Shown in pieces: positions 53,915 through 64,000 of a DNA stretch of 64,000 nucleotides. Made by a program: the position numbers and the translations under genes. Under the pieces are notes generated by a model, which was given only the letters and a program-made list of their open reading frames with translations, was not told where the DNA came from and made no database searches. Source of the stretch: Gammaproteobacteria bacterium. Lineage in GTDB: Bacteria; Pseudomonadota; Gammaproteobacteria; HTCC5015. The stretch covers positions 719,504 through 783,503 of the forward strand of contig BPKE01000002.1 of the NCBI GenBank assembly GCA_026004975.1, in the 5' to 3' direction. How positions within the stretch are numbered: the stretch's first letter is position 1; each line of letters opens with the position of its first letter.

Positions 53915-56738
53915 CGATCGCCTCCAGTCGTTGGTCGAAAGCCCGGGCGAAAGCCTCGGGCAACTTCGCCTCCACGGGCAGGTACCAGAAGCGCCGCCCG
54001 TCCAGACGGTCGAGCAGCGGGCGCAGCTTGACCGCGTCCTTTTCGGTCGTGATCACCGGGTAAGGGTCGTCGAAGGTCAATTCGGCGACGGTGAATTCGT
54101 GGTGATCGCGGAAACGGTGCTCGATGGGTTGCAGGCCGGCGGCGCGCAAGGCGTCGAAAAAGCGCTCGGGATTGCCCAGCGCGGCCACGGCGTGCACGCG
54201 CAAGCCCCGCCAGTCCTCGATGCGGCCGGTTTCGCCGTCGGCGAGATTGACCAGCCGGTCGCCCTTGACCTGCATCGGCCAGGCCCCCGGCAGGCGGGCG
54301 CCGTTGGTGACGATGAAATCGACCGATTTCAAGCGCACCTTGGGCTCGCGCATCGGCCCGGCCGGCAGCAACAGGCCGTTGCCGAAGCCGCGGGTGCCGT
54401 CGACGACGACGATTTCGATGTCGCGTCCCATGCGGTAGTGCTGCAGGCCGTCGTCGCTGAGCACCACGTCGCAATCGAAGCGGGCGATGAGCTCGCGCAC
54501 CGCCGCCGCCCGGTCCGGGCCGACCACCACCGGGCAGCCGCTGCGTTCGAACAGCAGCCGCGCCTCGTCGCCCACGGCCGCCACCGGCGTGTCGGCATCG
54601 ACCACCACCGGCCAGCGCTTGGCGCGGCCGCGGTAACCGCGGCTGACGATGCCGGGCCGCCGCCCGCGGCGCGCCAGGTGGCGGGCGAGCCACAGCACCA
54701 GCGGCGTCTTGCCGGTGCCGCCCACGGTGATGTTGCCGACCACCACCACCGGCGCCGGGAAGCGCTCGACCTTCAGCCAACCACGCCGGTACAGCGCGCG
54801 GCGCAAGCCGACCAGCAGGCCGAACAGGCTGCCGAGCGGCGCCAGCAACTGCGCCAGCGGATGGGCGCCGTACCAGAGCCGCTCCCAGAACCCCGGCAAC
54901 GGCCGGTCGGAAAGAAAGTCCTGGCCGGTGGGCAGGTCGGCCGAATCGCCCTCGCCGCCGTCTTCGGCCTCGGACCGCGGCGAGGGCGGCGCCCCCAGGT
55001 TGAACTGCAGAGCGTGCAGCGAGGCGTATTGCCCCCCCTGGGCCAGCAGCTCCCGGTGGCTGCCGCTTTCCACCACCCGGCCGCCGTCCACCACCAGGAT
55101 GCGGTCCGCACGCTCGACCGTGGACAGGCGGTGGGCGATCACCAAGGTGGTCCGGTTCGCCATCAGGTTGGCGAGCGCCGCCTGCACCTTCTGCTCGGAC
55201 TCGCTGTCCAGCGCCGAGGTCGCCTCGTCGAGGATCAGGATCGGCGCGTCGCGGTACAAGGCGCGGGCGATCGCCAGGCGCTGGCGCTGGCCGCCGGACA
55301 AGCGCACGCCGTCCTCGCCGACGAGGGTGTCCAAGCCCTCGGGCAGACGCTCGACGAAACCCATGCAATACGCCGCCTCGGCGGCGCGCAATACCCGCGC
55401 GCGGTCGACCGGCCCGTTTGCGCCGTAGGCGATGTTGTTGGCGATGGTGTCGTTGAACAGGGTGACGTGCTGGCCGACGAAGGCGATCTGGTCGCGCAGA
55501 TCGCGCAGGCGGTATTCGGTGATCGGCACGCCGTCGAGCAGGATCCGCCCCGACTGGGGCTCGTAGAAGCGCGCCAGGAGCTTGGCGATGGTCGACTTGC
55601 CGCTGCCCGAACGCCCGACCAGCGCCACGGTCTGGCCCGGCTCGATGCGGAACGAAACCCCGTCGAGCACCGTCCCCTTGGCCGGGTCGTAGGCGAACAC
55701 CACGTCGCGGTACTCGATCTCGCCGCGCGCCCGCCGCAGGCGGCGGCCGCCCTGGTCGCGCTCGGGCGGCTCGTCGAGCAGCTCGAAGAGGCTGGCGGCG
55801 GCGGCGATGCCCTTCTGCAACTGGGCGTTGATGTTGGTCAAGTGCCGCAAGGGCGGCGCCATGCGCGCCATGGCGACGATGAACGCCGCGAACACGCCGG
55901 GCGAGACCTCGCCGACCCAGCCCGACGCCGCCAGGTAAACGACCACGCCCAAGCCCAAGCCGGCGCTCAACTGGATGAAGGCCGTGGACAAGGCGCGCAG
56001 CAAGGTCAGGCGCAGGTGCTGGCGGAAATTGTAGGCGTTGGCCTCCTCCAGCGCGGCGGCCTCCTTCTCCTCGCCGCCGAACAGCTTGACCACCTGGTGG
56101 CCGTCCACGGCTTCGTGGACGATGTGGTTGACCCGCCCCACCGACTGCTGGATGCGGCGGCTGGCCTTGCGGAAACGGCTCGAGACGCCGACGATGACCA
56201 GCGCCGCCAGCGGCACCAGCACGAACAGCACCGAAGCCAGCGCCGCGTTGGTGTAGAACATGTAGCCGATCAGGAACACCACCAGCAGGCTGTCCTGGAC
56301 CAGCGTCACCACCACGTTGCTGATCGCTTCGGCGACCTGCTCGACGTGATAGGAAAACCGCGCGGTCAAATCGCCGGTGGAGCTGCGCTCGTAGAACGCC
56401 ACCGGCAGACGCAGCAGCCGCTCGAACATGTCGCGGCGCAGGGCGCGGATCACGCCGCGGCCCACGTATCCCATGAAATACGTGGACAGCAGCAAGCCCA
56501 AGGCGCGCCCCAGCACGATCAGGGCGAGCACCCCGAGCAAACCGCGCAGCACCGCCGCGTCGCCGCCGAGAAAGCCGCGGTCGACCAACTGCTCGACGAA
56601 GCGCGCCATCTGCATCTCGGCGAAGGCGTACAACGCCATGCCGAACACGGCCACGGCGAAGTGCAGCCTGAAGCGCCGCAGATAACCGAGCAGGCGGCGG
56701 TAGACCGCCCAGCCGCCGGCGGCGGACGACGCGCTCAC
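53835..56738 (-). CDS. msbA-lpxK: MsbA-LpxK fusion: lipid A flippase joined to tetraacyldisaccharide 4'-kinase
   Basis: A 967-residue in-frame fusion. Residues 1-579 are the lipid A flippase MsbA: six helices, Walker A GRSGSGKST (375-383), signature LSGGQRQRLAIARAL, Walker B ILILDEATSALD. It ends in YASLHALQF, where MsbA normally stops. A 32-residue acidic linker follows. Residues 612-967 are LpxK, starting LPGFWERLWYGAHPL and with P-loop GNITVGGTGKTPL. Within the linker there is no stop in any frame and no ATG or GTG, so separate LpxK translation is not apparent. GTG start at 56738 overlaps exbD. The C-terminus overlaps ycaR by 80 bases, which is unusual. Confidence 0.9.
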   Translation of the reverse strand: MSASSAAGGWAVYRRLLGYLRRFRLHFAVAVFGMALYAFAEMQMARFVEQLVDRGFLGGDAAVLRGLLGVLALIVLGRALGLLLSTYFMGYVGRGVIRALRRDMFERLLRLPVAFYERSSTGDLTARFSYHVEQVAEAISNVVVTLVQDSLLVVFLIGYMFYTNAALASVLFVLVPLAALVIVGVSSRFRKASRRIQQSVGRVNHIVHEAVDGHQVVKLFGGEEKEAAALEEANAYNFRQHLRLTLLRALSTAFIQLSAGLGLGVVVYLAASGWVGEVSPGVFAAFIVAMARMAPPLRHLTNINAQLQKGIAAAASLFELLDEPPERDQGGRRLRRARGEIEYRDVVFAYDPAKGTVLDGVSFRIEPGQTVALVGRSGSGKSTIAKLLARFYEPQSGRILLDGVPITEYRLRDLRDQIAFVGQHVTLFNDTIANNIAYGANGPVDRARVLRAAEAAYCMGFVERLPEGLDTLVGEDGVRLSGGQRQRLAIARALYRDAPILILDEATSALDSESEQKVQAALANLMANRTTLVIAHRLSTVERADRILVVDGGRVVESGSHRELLAQGGQYASLHALQFNLGAPPSPRSEAEDGGEGDSADLPTGQDFLSDRPLPGFWERLWYGAHPLAQLLAPLGSLFGLLVGLRRALYRRGWLKVERFPAPVVVVGNITVGGTGKTPLVLWLARHLARRGRRPGIVSRGYRGRAKRWPVVVDADTPVAAVGDEARLLFERSGCPVVVGPDRAAAVRELIARFDCDVVLSDDGLQHYRMGRDIEIVVVDGTRGFGNGLLLPAGPMREPKVRLKSVDFIVTNGARLPGAWPMQVKGDRLVNLADGETGRIEDWRGLRVHAVAALGNPERFFDALRAAGLQPIEHRFRDHHEFTVAELTFDDPYPVITTEKDAVKLRPLLDRLDGRRFWYLPVEAKLPEAFARAFDQRLEAIDAQRRTARMVGVPQEQGQARVRSQGE

Positions 56739-57157
56739 GGCGTTGCGCCCACCGGCGTGGTGACGATGGACACGTGGGCGATGCCGAGCTGGGCGGCGGC
56801 GTCCATCACCGTCACCACGTTCTGGTGGGCGGTGCGCGCATCGGCGCGGATCACCAGCGGCCGGTCCTTGCGTCCGGCGGCCATCTCCTGCAGCGCCCGC
56901 TTGACCGTGGCCAGCCGCCCGTCCACCAGCTCACGGCCGCCCACGTACACCTTGCCCTCGGCGCCGATGGTCACTTCCAGAACGTCCGGCGGCGCCTGCT
57001 CGGGTTCGGGGGACGCCTGCGGCAGGCTCACCGCCAGCGCCGCCTCGCGCTGGAAGGTGGTCGTGACCATGAAGAAGATCAGCAGAATGAACACCACGTC
57101 GATCAGCGGCGTGAGGTTCACCCCCTCGCCGTCGCGCCGGGACCGCCCGAAATTCAC
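56735..57157 (-). CDS. exbD: ExbD/TolR-family biopolymer transport protein
   Basis: A 140-residue protein with one membrane helix carrying the proton-conducting aspartate region NLTPLIDVVFILLIFFMVTTTF, then a periplasmic TolR-like domain (VTIGAEGKVYVGGRELVD). With ExbB it forms a proton-driven motor; in gammaproteobacteria this exbBD pair upstream of msbA is common, but no TonB is here. It overlaps exbB and the msbA-lpxK gene by 4 bases each. Confidence 0.93.
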   Translation of the reverse strand: MNFGRSRRDGEGVNLTPLIDVVFILLIFFMVTTTFQREAALAVSLPQASPEPEQAPPDVLEVTIGAEGKVYVGGRELVDGRLATVKRALQEMAAGRKDRPLVIRADARTAHQNVVTVMDAAAQLGIAHVSIVTTPVGATP

Positions 57158-57783
57158 GGCCGCCCCCCGGCGCCGCGGCCGCCGCGCCCGTGCAGGGTTT
57201 CGACCAGGCGCCGCGAATAGGCTTCCATGTCCAGCACCAGGGCGTCCACGCGCGCCGTGAGCATGCGGTGGAACACCAGGCTGGGAATGGCCACCGACAG
57301 GCCGGCGGCGGTCGTGATCAAGGCCTGGGAAATGCCGCCGGCGAGCTGGCCCGGGTCACCCACGCCGGCGGTGGTGATGACGGTGAACACCTGGATCATC
57401 CCGAGCACCGTGCCCAGAAGGCCCAGCAGCGGGGTCACCGCGGCGATCGTGCCGAGCGCGCCGATGAAGCGCTCCAGTTCATGGGCGACGTGGCGGCCGG
57501 TGTCCTCGATCGCCTCCTTGAGCACGTCACGCGGCCGCGCCCGGTTCTCCAGGCCCGCCGCCAGCACCCGGCCGAGCGGCGAACTTTCGCGCAGCGCCGC
57601 CAGGCGCGCCTCGTCGAGCTGGCCGCTCTCGATCCAGGCCCACACCTGCTCGGGCAGCTTCGGTGGGATGACGCGGTTGCGACGCAGGGTCCAGTAACGC
57701 TCCAAAACGATGGCCAGGGCCAGCACCGAACAGGCCAGGATGGGGGCCATGATCCAACCCCCGGCACGGATGATTTCGAACAC
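57154..57783 (-). CDS. exbB: MotA/TolQ/ExbB proton channel family protein
   Basis: A 209-residue protein with three membrane helices: WIMAPILACSVLALAIVLERYW, then GTIAAVTPLLGLLGTVLGMIQVF and GGISQALITTAAGLSVAIPSLVF, the classical ExbB/TolQ motifs. It is the stator partner of the overlapping exbD. It lies 88 bases downstream of comEC. Confidence 0.94.
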   Translation of the reverse strand: MFEIIRAGGWIMAPILACSVLALAIVLERYWTLRRNRVIPPKLPEQVWAWIESGQLDEARLAALRESSPLGRVLAAGLENRARPRDVLKEAIEDTGRHVAHELERFIGALGTIAAVTPLLGLLGTVLGMIQVFTVITTAGVGDPGQLAGGISQALITTAAGLSVAIPSLVFHRMLTARVDALVLDMEAYSRRLVETLHGRGGRGAGGRP

Positions 57784-57871
57784 CTTCGCTGCGTCCTCTG
57801 GGTCTGCGGCGCCGCCGCGGCGCCGGATTGCGGATGATACTGGATTTGCCGGACGAACACCGCCCGTGGCC

Positions 57872-60322
57872 TCACGGCGGGCGGTGGTGCCAGTAGCGCG
57901 AACGGGCCCGCGCGGCCTGGCGCAGGCGCAGCCCCGCCGCCGACACCTCGAATTCGAGCGCGCCGTCGCGGCCGGTGTGCCACTGCCGCGCGCCGGCCGC
58001 CGCGTATCGCGCCGTCACCGCCGGACGGGGGAAGCCCCAACGGTTCGCCCAAGCCGCGCTGTAGACCACCTGCTCGGGCGCCACGGCGTCCACCCAGGCC
58101 GGGGACGAAGAACCCGCACTGCCGTGGTGCGGGGCCAAAACCAGGGCGGCGGGTCGCAACCGTCCCGCCGCGGCCAAGCGCCGCTCCACCCGCGCGCCGA
58201 TGTCGCCGGCCAACAGCACGCGCCTGCCGCCGGCCTCGATCTCGAGCACACACGACGCATCGTTGCCGTCGCCGGGCGTCTCCGGCTCCGGATGCAGCAG
58301 CCGAAACGTCACCCCGTCCCAGCGCCATTGCCGCCCCCGGCGGCAGCGCTCCACCCGGCCCGCCCGCCCGCGGTAAGGCGCCGGATCGGCCGCCAACACC
58401 CAGGCGACGTCCAAGCCCTCGAGCACAGCGCCTGCGCCGCCGGCGTGATCCTGGTCCTCGTGTGAAACCAGCAAGGCGTCCAGCCGGCCGATCCCGAGGC
58501 TGCGCAGATGCGGCAGGACGATGCGCGCGCCGGCGTCGAAACCGCCCGCCGAGCGGGGGCCGGCATCGTAGAGCGCCGCGTGTCCGGCGGTGCGCAACAG
58601 CACGGCATTGCCCTGCCCCACGTCCAACACCGTCAGCCACAGCGCCCCGGGCGGCGGGGCGGGCGCCGCGTGGGTCAAGGCCGGCAGCAGGCAACCCAGC
58701 CCGAGCCAACGGCCCGGCACGCCGCGCGGCAAGGACAGCAAGGCGACCCCCAGCGCCGCCAGCGGCAGGCTCCAGGCCGGCGGCTGGGCCGGCCGCCACG
58801 GCGCGACGGCCTGCGACAGCGGCTCGAGCAACCGGTCCAGCCCGGCGAGGCCCGCCGCCGCGGCCTGCAGCAGGCCGGACGAAAGGTCGTCGAAGGGCAG
58901 CAGGGCGGTGCCCGCCACCGCCAGCGGCAACACCCCCAGGCCGACCAGCGGCACGGCGACCAGGTTGGCGAGCGCCCCGAGCAACGCCGCCTCGCCGAAA
59001 AAGTAGGCGGACAGCGGCGCCAGGCCGAGGATCAGGGCGAACTGGGCGCGACACAAATCGCCGGCCGCCCGCCGCCAGCGCAGCAACCCCGTCGCCGCCG
59101 GCCGCCGCCGGCCGGCGAACACGTGGATCAACACCGCCACCGCCGCGAACGACAGCCAGAACCCCGGCGTCAGCGGCGCGAACGGATCCCACAGCAACAC
59201 CACGGCCAGCGCCAGGCACCAGGCCCGCCAGGGTCGGGCGCCGGCCGCCGACCACCACGCGGCGAGCCCCACCGCCAACATCAACAACGCCCGCTGCGTG
59301 GGCACCGAGAACCCGGAGAGCAGCGCATAGGCGGCCGCGGCGGCCAAGGCCGTCAGCGCCGCCAGGCGCTGGGCCGGCGGCCAACGCCAGGGCGCCAGGC
59401 GCGCCCGCAGCCGGCGCCACAGCGCCAGGCCGAGCGCGTAGGCGAGCGCCGCCAGCAGCCCGACGTGCATCCCGGAAATCGCCATCAAGTGGGTGGTGCC
59501 GGTCGCCCGCAGCAAGGCCCACTGGGCCTCGTCCACCGCGCCGCGCCAGCCCAAGGTGAGCGCCTGGATGCGCCCGTCCCGCGCCGCCTCCCCGAGCCGC
59601 GCCGACTGCAGCGCCAGCAGGCGGGCCCGGAACCGCAGCCAGGCGGCGGCCGCCCCGGGCTCGGGCCCGAGCCGCTCCGTGCCCGGCCCGGCGCGCACAT
59701 AACCGGATCCGCGCACGCCGCGGGCGAACGCCCAGGTCTCGTAATCGAAGGTGCCGGGATTGCGCTGGCCGTGCACCGGCTTGAGCCGCACCCGCAGCCG
59801 CCAGCGTTCCCCCGCCTGCGGCAACGCCGCCCCGCGCTTTGGCCGATACACGCTCAGCCGCACCACGGCGGGTGTGCGCAGCGCCGCCGTCGGCCCGTCG
59901 AGCAAGTGGTCGACCCGGAAATCGAAGCGATGCACTCCGCCGTGCCGCTCCGGCAGCGACACCACCGCGCCTTCGACGCGCAGATCGCGACCGAGCGCCG
60001 CGGCCGTCACCCCGCCGTCCAGGCGCCCCTGGGCTTGCCACGCCGCCCAGGCGAAACCGAGCAGGAACGCCGCGATCGGCCGATCTTCCGGCCGCCGCCA
60101 CGCCGCCCAGGCCGCCACCGCCAGCGCCGTCCCGGTCAAGGCCCGGGGCGGCAGGGTCGCCTGCATTTGCAGGGCCAGCACGCCCGCCGCGAATGCCAGG
60201 CAGGCCACCGGCCACCCCGCCCAGGCGCCGCGGCCGCGGCGCGGGCGCAGGCCCGCTTTCAATTTCAACGCCACCCGATACAATCGCCGCTGCGCCGCCG
60301 GCGCTCGGTTCCCTGCCTGCAA
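57872..60322 (-). CDS. comEC: DNA internalization competence protein ComEC/Rec2
   Basis: An 816-residue polytopic protein that carries single-stranded DNA across the inner membrane. It has an N-terminal DUF4131 region with OB-like fold (LRVEGAVVSLPERHGGVHRFD), the competence channel domain (TTHLMAISGMHVGLLAALAY, GFSVPTQRALLMLAVGL), and a C-terminal metallo-beta-lactamase-like domain (LTVLDVGQGNAVLLRTAGHAAL, SHEDQDHAGGAGAVLEGL, APHHGSAGSSS). The start is uncertain. The TTG at 60322 has AAGGAG upstream but leaves 11 bases to the divergent gene; a GTG at 60208, behind GGGGTG, would give 778 residues. With the pil genes it suggests natural competence. Confidence 0.92.
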   Translation of the reverse strand: MQAGNRAPAAQRRLYRVALKLKAGLRPRRGRGAWAGWPVACLAFAAGVLALQMQATLPPRALTGTALAVAAWAAWRRPEDRPIAAFLLGFAWAAWQAQGRLDGGVTAAALGRDLRVEGAVVSLPERHGGVHRFDFRVDHLLDGPTAALRTPAVVRLSVYRPKRGAALPQAGERWRLRVRLKPVHGQRNPGTFDYETWAFARGVRGSGYVRAGPGTERLGPEPGAAAAWLRFRARLLALQSARLGEAARDGRIQALTLGWRGAVDEAQWALLRATGTTHLMAISGMHVGLLAALAYALGLALWRRLRARLAPWRWPPAQRLAALTALAAAAAYALLSGFSVPTQRALLMLAVGLAAWWSAAGARPWRAWCLALAVVLLWDPFAPLTPGFWLSFAAVAVLIHVFAGRRRPAATGLLRWRRAAGDLCRAQFALILGLAPLSAYFFGEAALLGALANLVAVPLVGLGVLPLAVAGTALLPFDDLSSGLLQAAAAGLAGLDRLLEPLSQAVAPWRPAQPPAWSLPLAALGVALLSLPRGVPGRWLGLGCLLPALTHAAPAPPPGALWLTVLDVGQGNAVLLRTAGHAALYDAGPRSAGGFDAGARIVLPHLRSLGIGRLDALLVSHEDQDHAGGAGAVLEGLDVAWVLAADPAPYRGRAGRVERCRRGRQWRWDGVTFRLLHPEPETPGDGNDASCVLEIEAGGRRVLLAGDIGARVERRLAAAGRLRPAALVLAPHHGSAGSSSPAWVDAVAPEQVVYSAAWANRWGFPRPAVTARYAAAGARQWHTGRDGALEFEVSAAGLRLRQAARARSRYWHHRPP
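60257..60284 (+). promoter_or_regulatory. possible promoter of the DUF2062 gene
   Basis: TTTCAA at 60257-60262, 16-base spacer, TACAAT at 60279-60284. If used, it lies within the extreme 5' part of the comEC frame, which is one reason to suspect a later comEC start. Confidence 0.4.
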
Positions 60323-60333
60323 CTGGGTGCTCC

Positions 60334-60888
60334 TTGCCGCGTCACTGGCTGAAACGTCGTCTGCCCACGCCCGAGTCGGTCCGCAACAGCCGCGCCCTGC
60401 GCGTTCTCGGTACCTTGTTGCACGACCCCAATCTCTGGCACCTGAACCGCCGCGCCGTCGCCGGGGGGCTGGCGGTGGGCTTGTTCTTCGCCTTCGTGCC
60501 GCTGCCCTTACAAATGGTGCAAGCGGCCCTGGTCGCGGTCCTCCTGCGCGTCAATCTGCCGATCGCCGTCACCGCGATCTGGGTCACCAACCCCTTCACC
60601 ATCCCGCCGCTGTTCTACCTTGCCTATCGCTTCGGCGCCTGGCTGCTCGGCACCCCACCGGTCGCCCGCCCCGAACACTTCTCGGTGAGTTGGGCCCTGC
60701 AGGAACTCGGCCAGAACTGGCAGCCCCTGTTGCTCGGCAGCCTGTTGTTCGGCCTGTTCGCCGCCGCCGGCGGCTGGGCGCTGGTGCACTTGCTGTGGCG
60801 CTTGCACATCGTCCAGGCCCTGCGCCGGCGCCGGCGGCTGCTCGGCGCCCTGCGCCGCGGCGGCGGCGACGAGCCGCCGCTTTGCTGA
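60334..60888 (+). CDS. DUF2062 domain-containing membrane protein
   Basis: A 184-residue protein with DUF2062: LPRHWLKRRLPTPESVRNSR, then AVAGGLAVGLFFAFVPLPLQMV and IAVTAIWVTNPFTIPPLFYLAYRFG, and a third hydrophobic segment near residue 140. It is an inner-membrane protein of unknown function, commonly divergent from or beside comEC in gammaproteobacteria. No ATG or GTG fits; a TTG at 60334 agrees with where family members start. Confidence 0.82.
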   Translation: MPRHWLKRRLPTPESVRNSRALRVLGTLLHDPNLWHLNRRAVAGGLAVGLFFAFVPLPLQMVQAALVAVLLRVNLPIAVTAIWVTNPFTIPPLFYLAYRFGAWLLGTPPVARPEHFSVSWALQELGQNWQPLLLGSLLFGLFAAAGGWALVHLLWRLHIVQALRRRRRLLGALRRGGGDEPPLC

Positions 60889-60984
60889 CCGCGGCGGGCA
60901 CCGGCCGGCATCGATAAACCCGCCCTATCGCTCCGATTCGAAACTTCGATTGGACCTTGGGCCGTCGCTGACCGATCCTCCATA

Positions 60985-61020
60985 ACCGTAAGGTCTGTGG
61001 GGCTATTCCCCTTTACCCCC
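60985..61020 (+). promoter_or_regulatory. regulatory-type element B (ACCGTAAG ... GGGG-CTATT-CCCC ... TACCCCC)
   Basis: ACCGTAAG (60985-60992), the inverted repeat GGGG/CCCC around CTATT (60999-61011) and TACCCCC (61014-61020), 29 bases before the peroxidase ATG. It resembles the element at 42454-42481 upstream of the collagen-like gene. The remaining gap from 60889 shows no other clear signal. Confidence 0.4.
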
Positions 61021-61048
61021 ATCACGGTCTCATGCGAGGGAGGCGACC

Positions 61049-62361
61049 ATGCGCACGGTATCCCGAGGCGGCGGCCTCAGCAAGGCCGCACTGACACTGA
61101 CCGTCCTGGCGCTGTGGGCCACCGCCCCGGCCCTGGCGGACATTCCCCGCGCGCCGCACGGTGCGGCGGACATGGACTACCAAAAGCAACGGCTGGCCGA
61201 ACTGCGCGGCGGGGCCGACCCGACCGCCTTGCCGGCCTTCGTCGACCGGCGGATGTGGGCGTACCTGGTGCCCGACGACAACGCACTCAACGCCGAGCGC
61301 ATCGCCCTCGGCCAGGCCCTGTACTTCGACACCCGCCTGTCGCGTGACGGCTCGGTGGCCTGCGCCACCTGCCACGACGTGACCCGCGGCTTCACCGACC
61401 GGCGTCCGGTGTCCGAGGGCATCGACGGTGCGCTGGGGCGGCGCAACGCGCCGACCACCCTGAACGCGGCCTTCTTCAACACTCAGTTCTGGGACGGGCG
61501 CGCACCGAGTCTGGAGGAACAGGCCAAATTGCCGGTGACCAACCCCATCGAAATGGGGCACCCCAGCCTCGATGCGGCCATCGCCGCCATCGCCGACGAC
61601 CCCGAGTACCGGCGCCTGTTCCAGGCCGCCTACGGTCGTGCCCCCAACGCCGAGGACATGGCGCGCGCCATCGCCGCCTTCGAGCGCACCCTGCTGTTCC
61701 TCGACGCGCCGTTCGACCGCTACCTCGCCGGCGACGAAACCGCCATCTCCGAACAGGCCAAGCGCGGCTGGGCCCTGTTCAACGGCAAGGCCCGCTGCGT
61801 GAGCTGCCACATGATCAACAGCGCCAACCCGATCGGAACCGACAACCGCTTCCACAACATCGGCGTCTCCGCGCGCCACCAAGACTTCGACGAGATGGTC
61901 GCAAGCGCGCTCGAGGCGCTGCGCGACGCCGGCCTCGAAGCGGTCGACAAACTGGCGCTGGAAACCGACCTGTCCGAGCTGGGCCGCTTCCTCGTGACCA
62001 AGAACCCCGCCGACATCGGCGCCTTCAAGACCCAGCAGTTGCGCAACATCGGCATCACCGCCCCGTACATGCACGACGGCTCCATGCAGACCCTGTGGGA
62101 CGTCGTGGACCACTACAACCGCGGCGGCGAAGCCAATCCGTTCCTGAGCGGCGGCATCGAGCCTTTGAACCTGACCGAATCCGAGATCGACGATTTGGTG
62201 GCGTTCCTCTTCACCCTCACCGACGTGCGCTTCGCCGAGGAGAACCGCCGCGCCCTCGAGGCGCAGATGACCCTCGCGGCCGAGCGCCGGCCCTTCCGGC
62301 AGCGCGAACTCGCCGAGCGGCGCCTGCTGCCCTTCGAAACCCTGGTTCAGGAGGATGCCCG

Positions 62362-62365
<4 letters not shown>
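61049..62365 (+). CDS. diheme cytochrome-c peroxidase (MauG/CcpA family)
   Basis: A 438-residue periplasmic protein with signal peptide (ALTLTVLALWATAPALA, mature from DIPRA) and two haem c sites, CATCH (105-109) and CVSCH (250-254). The surrounding LGQALYFDTRLSRDGSVACATCH, NAAFFNTQFWDGRAPSLEEQA and NIGITAPYMHDGSMQTLWDVVDHYNRGG define the bacterial peroxidase/MauG family. Members reduce hydrogen peroxide or oxidise protein residues. GAGGGAGG precedes the ATG. It overlaps the phosphoesterase gene by 4 bases, so the two are made together, and a CxxCH lipoprotein follows. Confidence 0.92.
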
Positions 62366-63489
<1,124 letters not shown>

Positions 63490-63504
63490 CCGGGGAGTAC
63501 AGGC

Positions 63505-64000
63505 ATGAGAAGCGCGAAACACCTTTGCATCGTGACGTTGCTGGCGGGCGTTCTGGCCGCTTGCGGCGGCGACGACAAGCCGGCCGACAAGGCCGACCTC
63601 GTGCTCAAGCGCGTCGGCCCGGCGGGCGAGATCGAAGTGATGCTCTGCGACGGGGAAACCACCACCCAGGTCGACCCGGCGACGATCAAATCGCGCGAAG
63701 ACGCGCGGCGCATCGCCGACACGCTGATGGCCCAGTGGCTCGCCAAAAACCCAGACGTCGACTGGGTCCAGGCCGAAACCGAAAAGCACATGGTCGTCGA
63801 ACCGGCCGACAACCGGCACCTGATCGGCCACGGCCAGGGCGCCAACAGCGGCCGCATCACCGAGCAGGACGTGCTCATGTGGGAAACCGAGACCTACAAG
63901 CTCGCCGTGCGCGGTTCGGTCGTCTTCCACAGCGCCGACGAGCTCGGCAGCCAGATCGCAGTGTCCTGCGACATGTGCCACCCGGACGGCGCCAACACCC
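63505..64000 (+). CDS. lipoprotein with CxxCH haem motif (3' end outside window)
   Basis: The first 165 codons of a protein that runs off the window. Signal sequence and lipobox LCIVTLLAGVLAACGG predict a lipid-anchored protein, with Cys20 as the modified residue. The body has TLMAQWLAKNPDVDWVQAET and, near the edge, a haem c motif CDMCH, so it is probably a membrane-tethered c-type cytochrome or electron donor. The spacing of 15 bases after the phosphoesterase suggests the same operon. I do not recognise a named family. Confidence 0.78.
   Translation, partial: MRSAKHLCIVTLLAGVLAACGGDDKPADKADLVLKRVGPAGEIEVMLCDGETTTQVDPATIKSREDARRIADTLMAQWLAKNPDVDWVQAETEKHMVVEPADNRHLIGHGQGANSGRITEQDVLMWETETYKLAVRGSVVFHSADELGSQIAVSCDMCHPDGANT

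Overview
The window is a very GC-rich (roughly 70% by eye), gene-dense stretch of chromosome. It has no insertion sequence, phage gene, CRISPR array or rRNA. The gene content points to a gammaproteobacterium: pilBCD-coaE-zapD, sdhCDAB-sdhE-ygfX with ygfZ nearby, comEC-exbB-exbD-msbA-lpxK-ycaR-kdsB, a mupP/yciK pair, and a full gspC-N set. The hopanoid-type HpnD, the MipA/OmpV protein and the MauG-like peroxidase would suit a Chromatiales/Ectothiorhodospiraceae-like organism, but this is inference and I cannot name a species.

Layout: 1-3.4 kb holds a tightly overlapping run (MupP-like phosphatase, RmuC, HpnD, YciK-like SDR). 3.6-8.4 kb holds a gliding-type ABC exporter (GldA-like ATPase, a GldF-GldG fusion, a DUF4340 protein) ending in a strong terminator. 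8.5-12.7 kb on the minus strand holds a sugar dehydrogenase-like lipoprotein, MetZ and a secreted GH35/GH42-like glycosidase. 12.7-18.6 kb holds type IV pilus genes pilB, pilC and pilD, a CoaE-ZapD fusion and a Gdt1-type transporter. 18.6-20.4 kb holds tRNA-Glu, tRNA-Ala and gltX. 20.4-23.3 kb holds a PP2C phosphatase with a membrane partner, a TIGR04282 transferase and MipA. 23.3-37.5 kb holds the type II secretion system, interrupted between gspF and gspG by a divergent RimK-like ATP-grasp gene and a GNAT/C39-peptidase gene. 37.5-44.2 kb holds SulP, PurE, PurK, LpxA, an outer-membrane barrel and a collagen-like protein. 44.2-51.6 kb holds succinate dehydrogenase with all its assembly factors, YgfZ, malate dehydrogenase and NudF. 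51.7-60.9 kb holds lipid A/Kdo genes with ExbBD and ComEC. 61.0 kb to the end holds a diheme peroxidase, a Tat-exported phosphoesterase and a CxxCH lipoprotein cut by the window edge.

Three in-frame gene fusions stand out: MsbA-LpxK, CoaE-ZapD, and an ICMT-like methyltransferase joined to a lipopolysaccharide-kinase-like domain. The RimK + GNAT/C39 pair is the best candidate for a little-studied system; such pairs have been predicted to make and process peptide modifications. The periplasmic peroxidase-phosphoesterase-cytochrome locus is a second candidate.

A caution: between about 35.1 and 44.1 kb nearly every gene carries single-base frame breaks (gspL, sulP, purE, purK, lpxA, the barrel's signal peptide, the collagen-like gene), while the other 55 kb is essentially clean. 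Because these include housekeeping genes, and the conserved protein resumes at once in the next frame, I read them as local sequence errors rather than gene decay. They are annotated as broken frames with the probable repair points.
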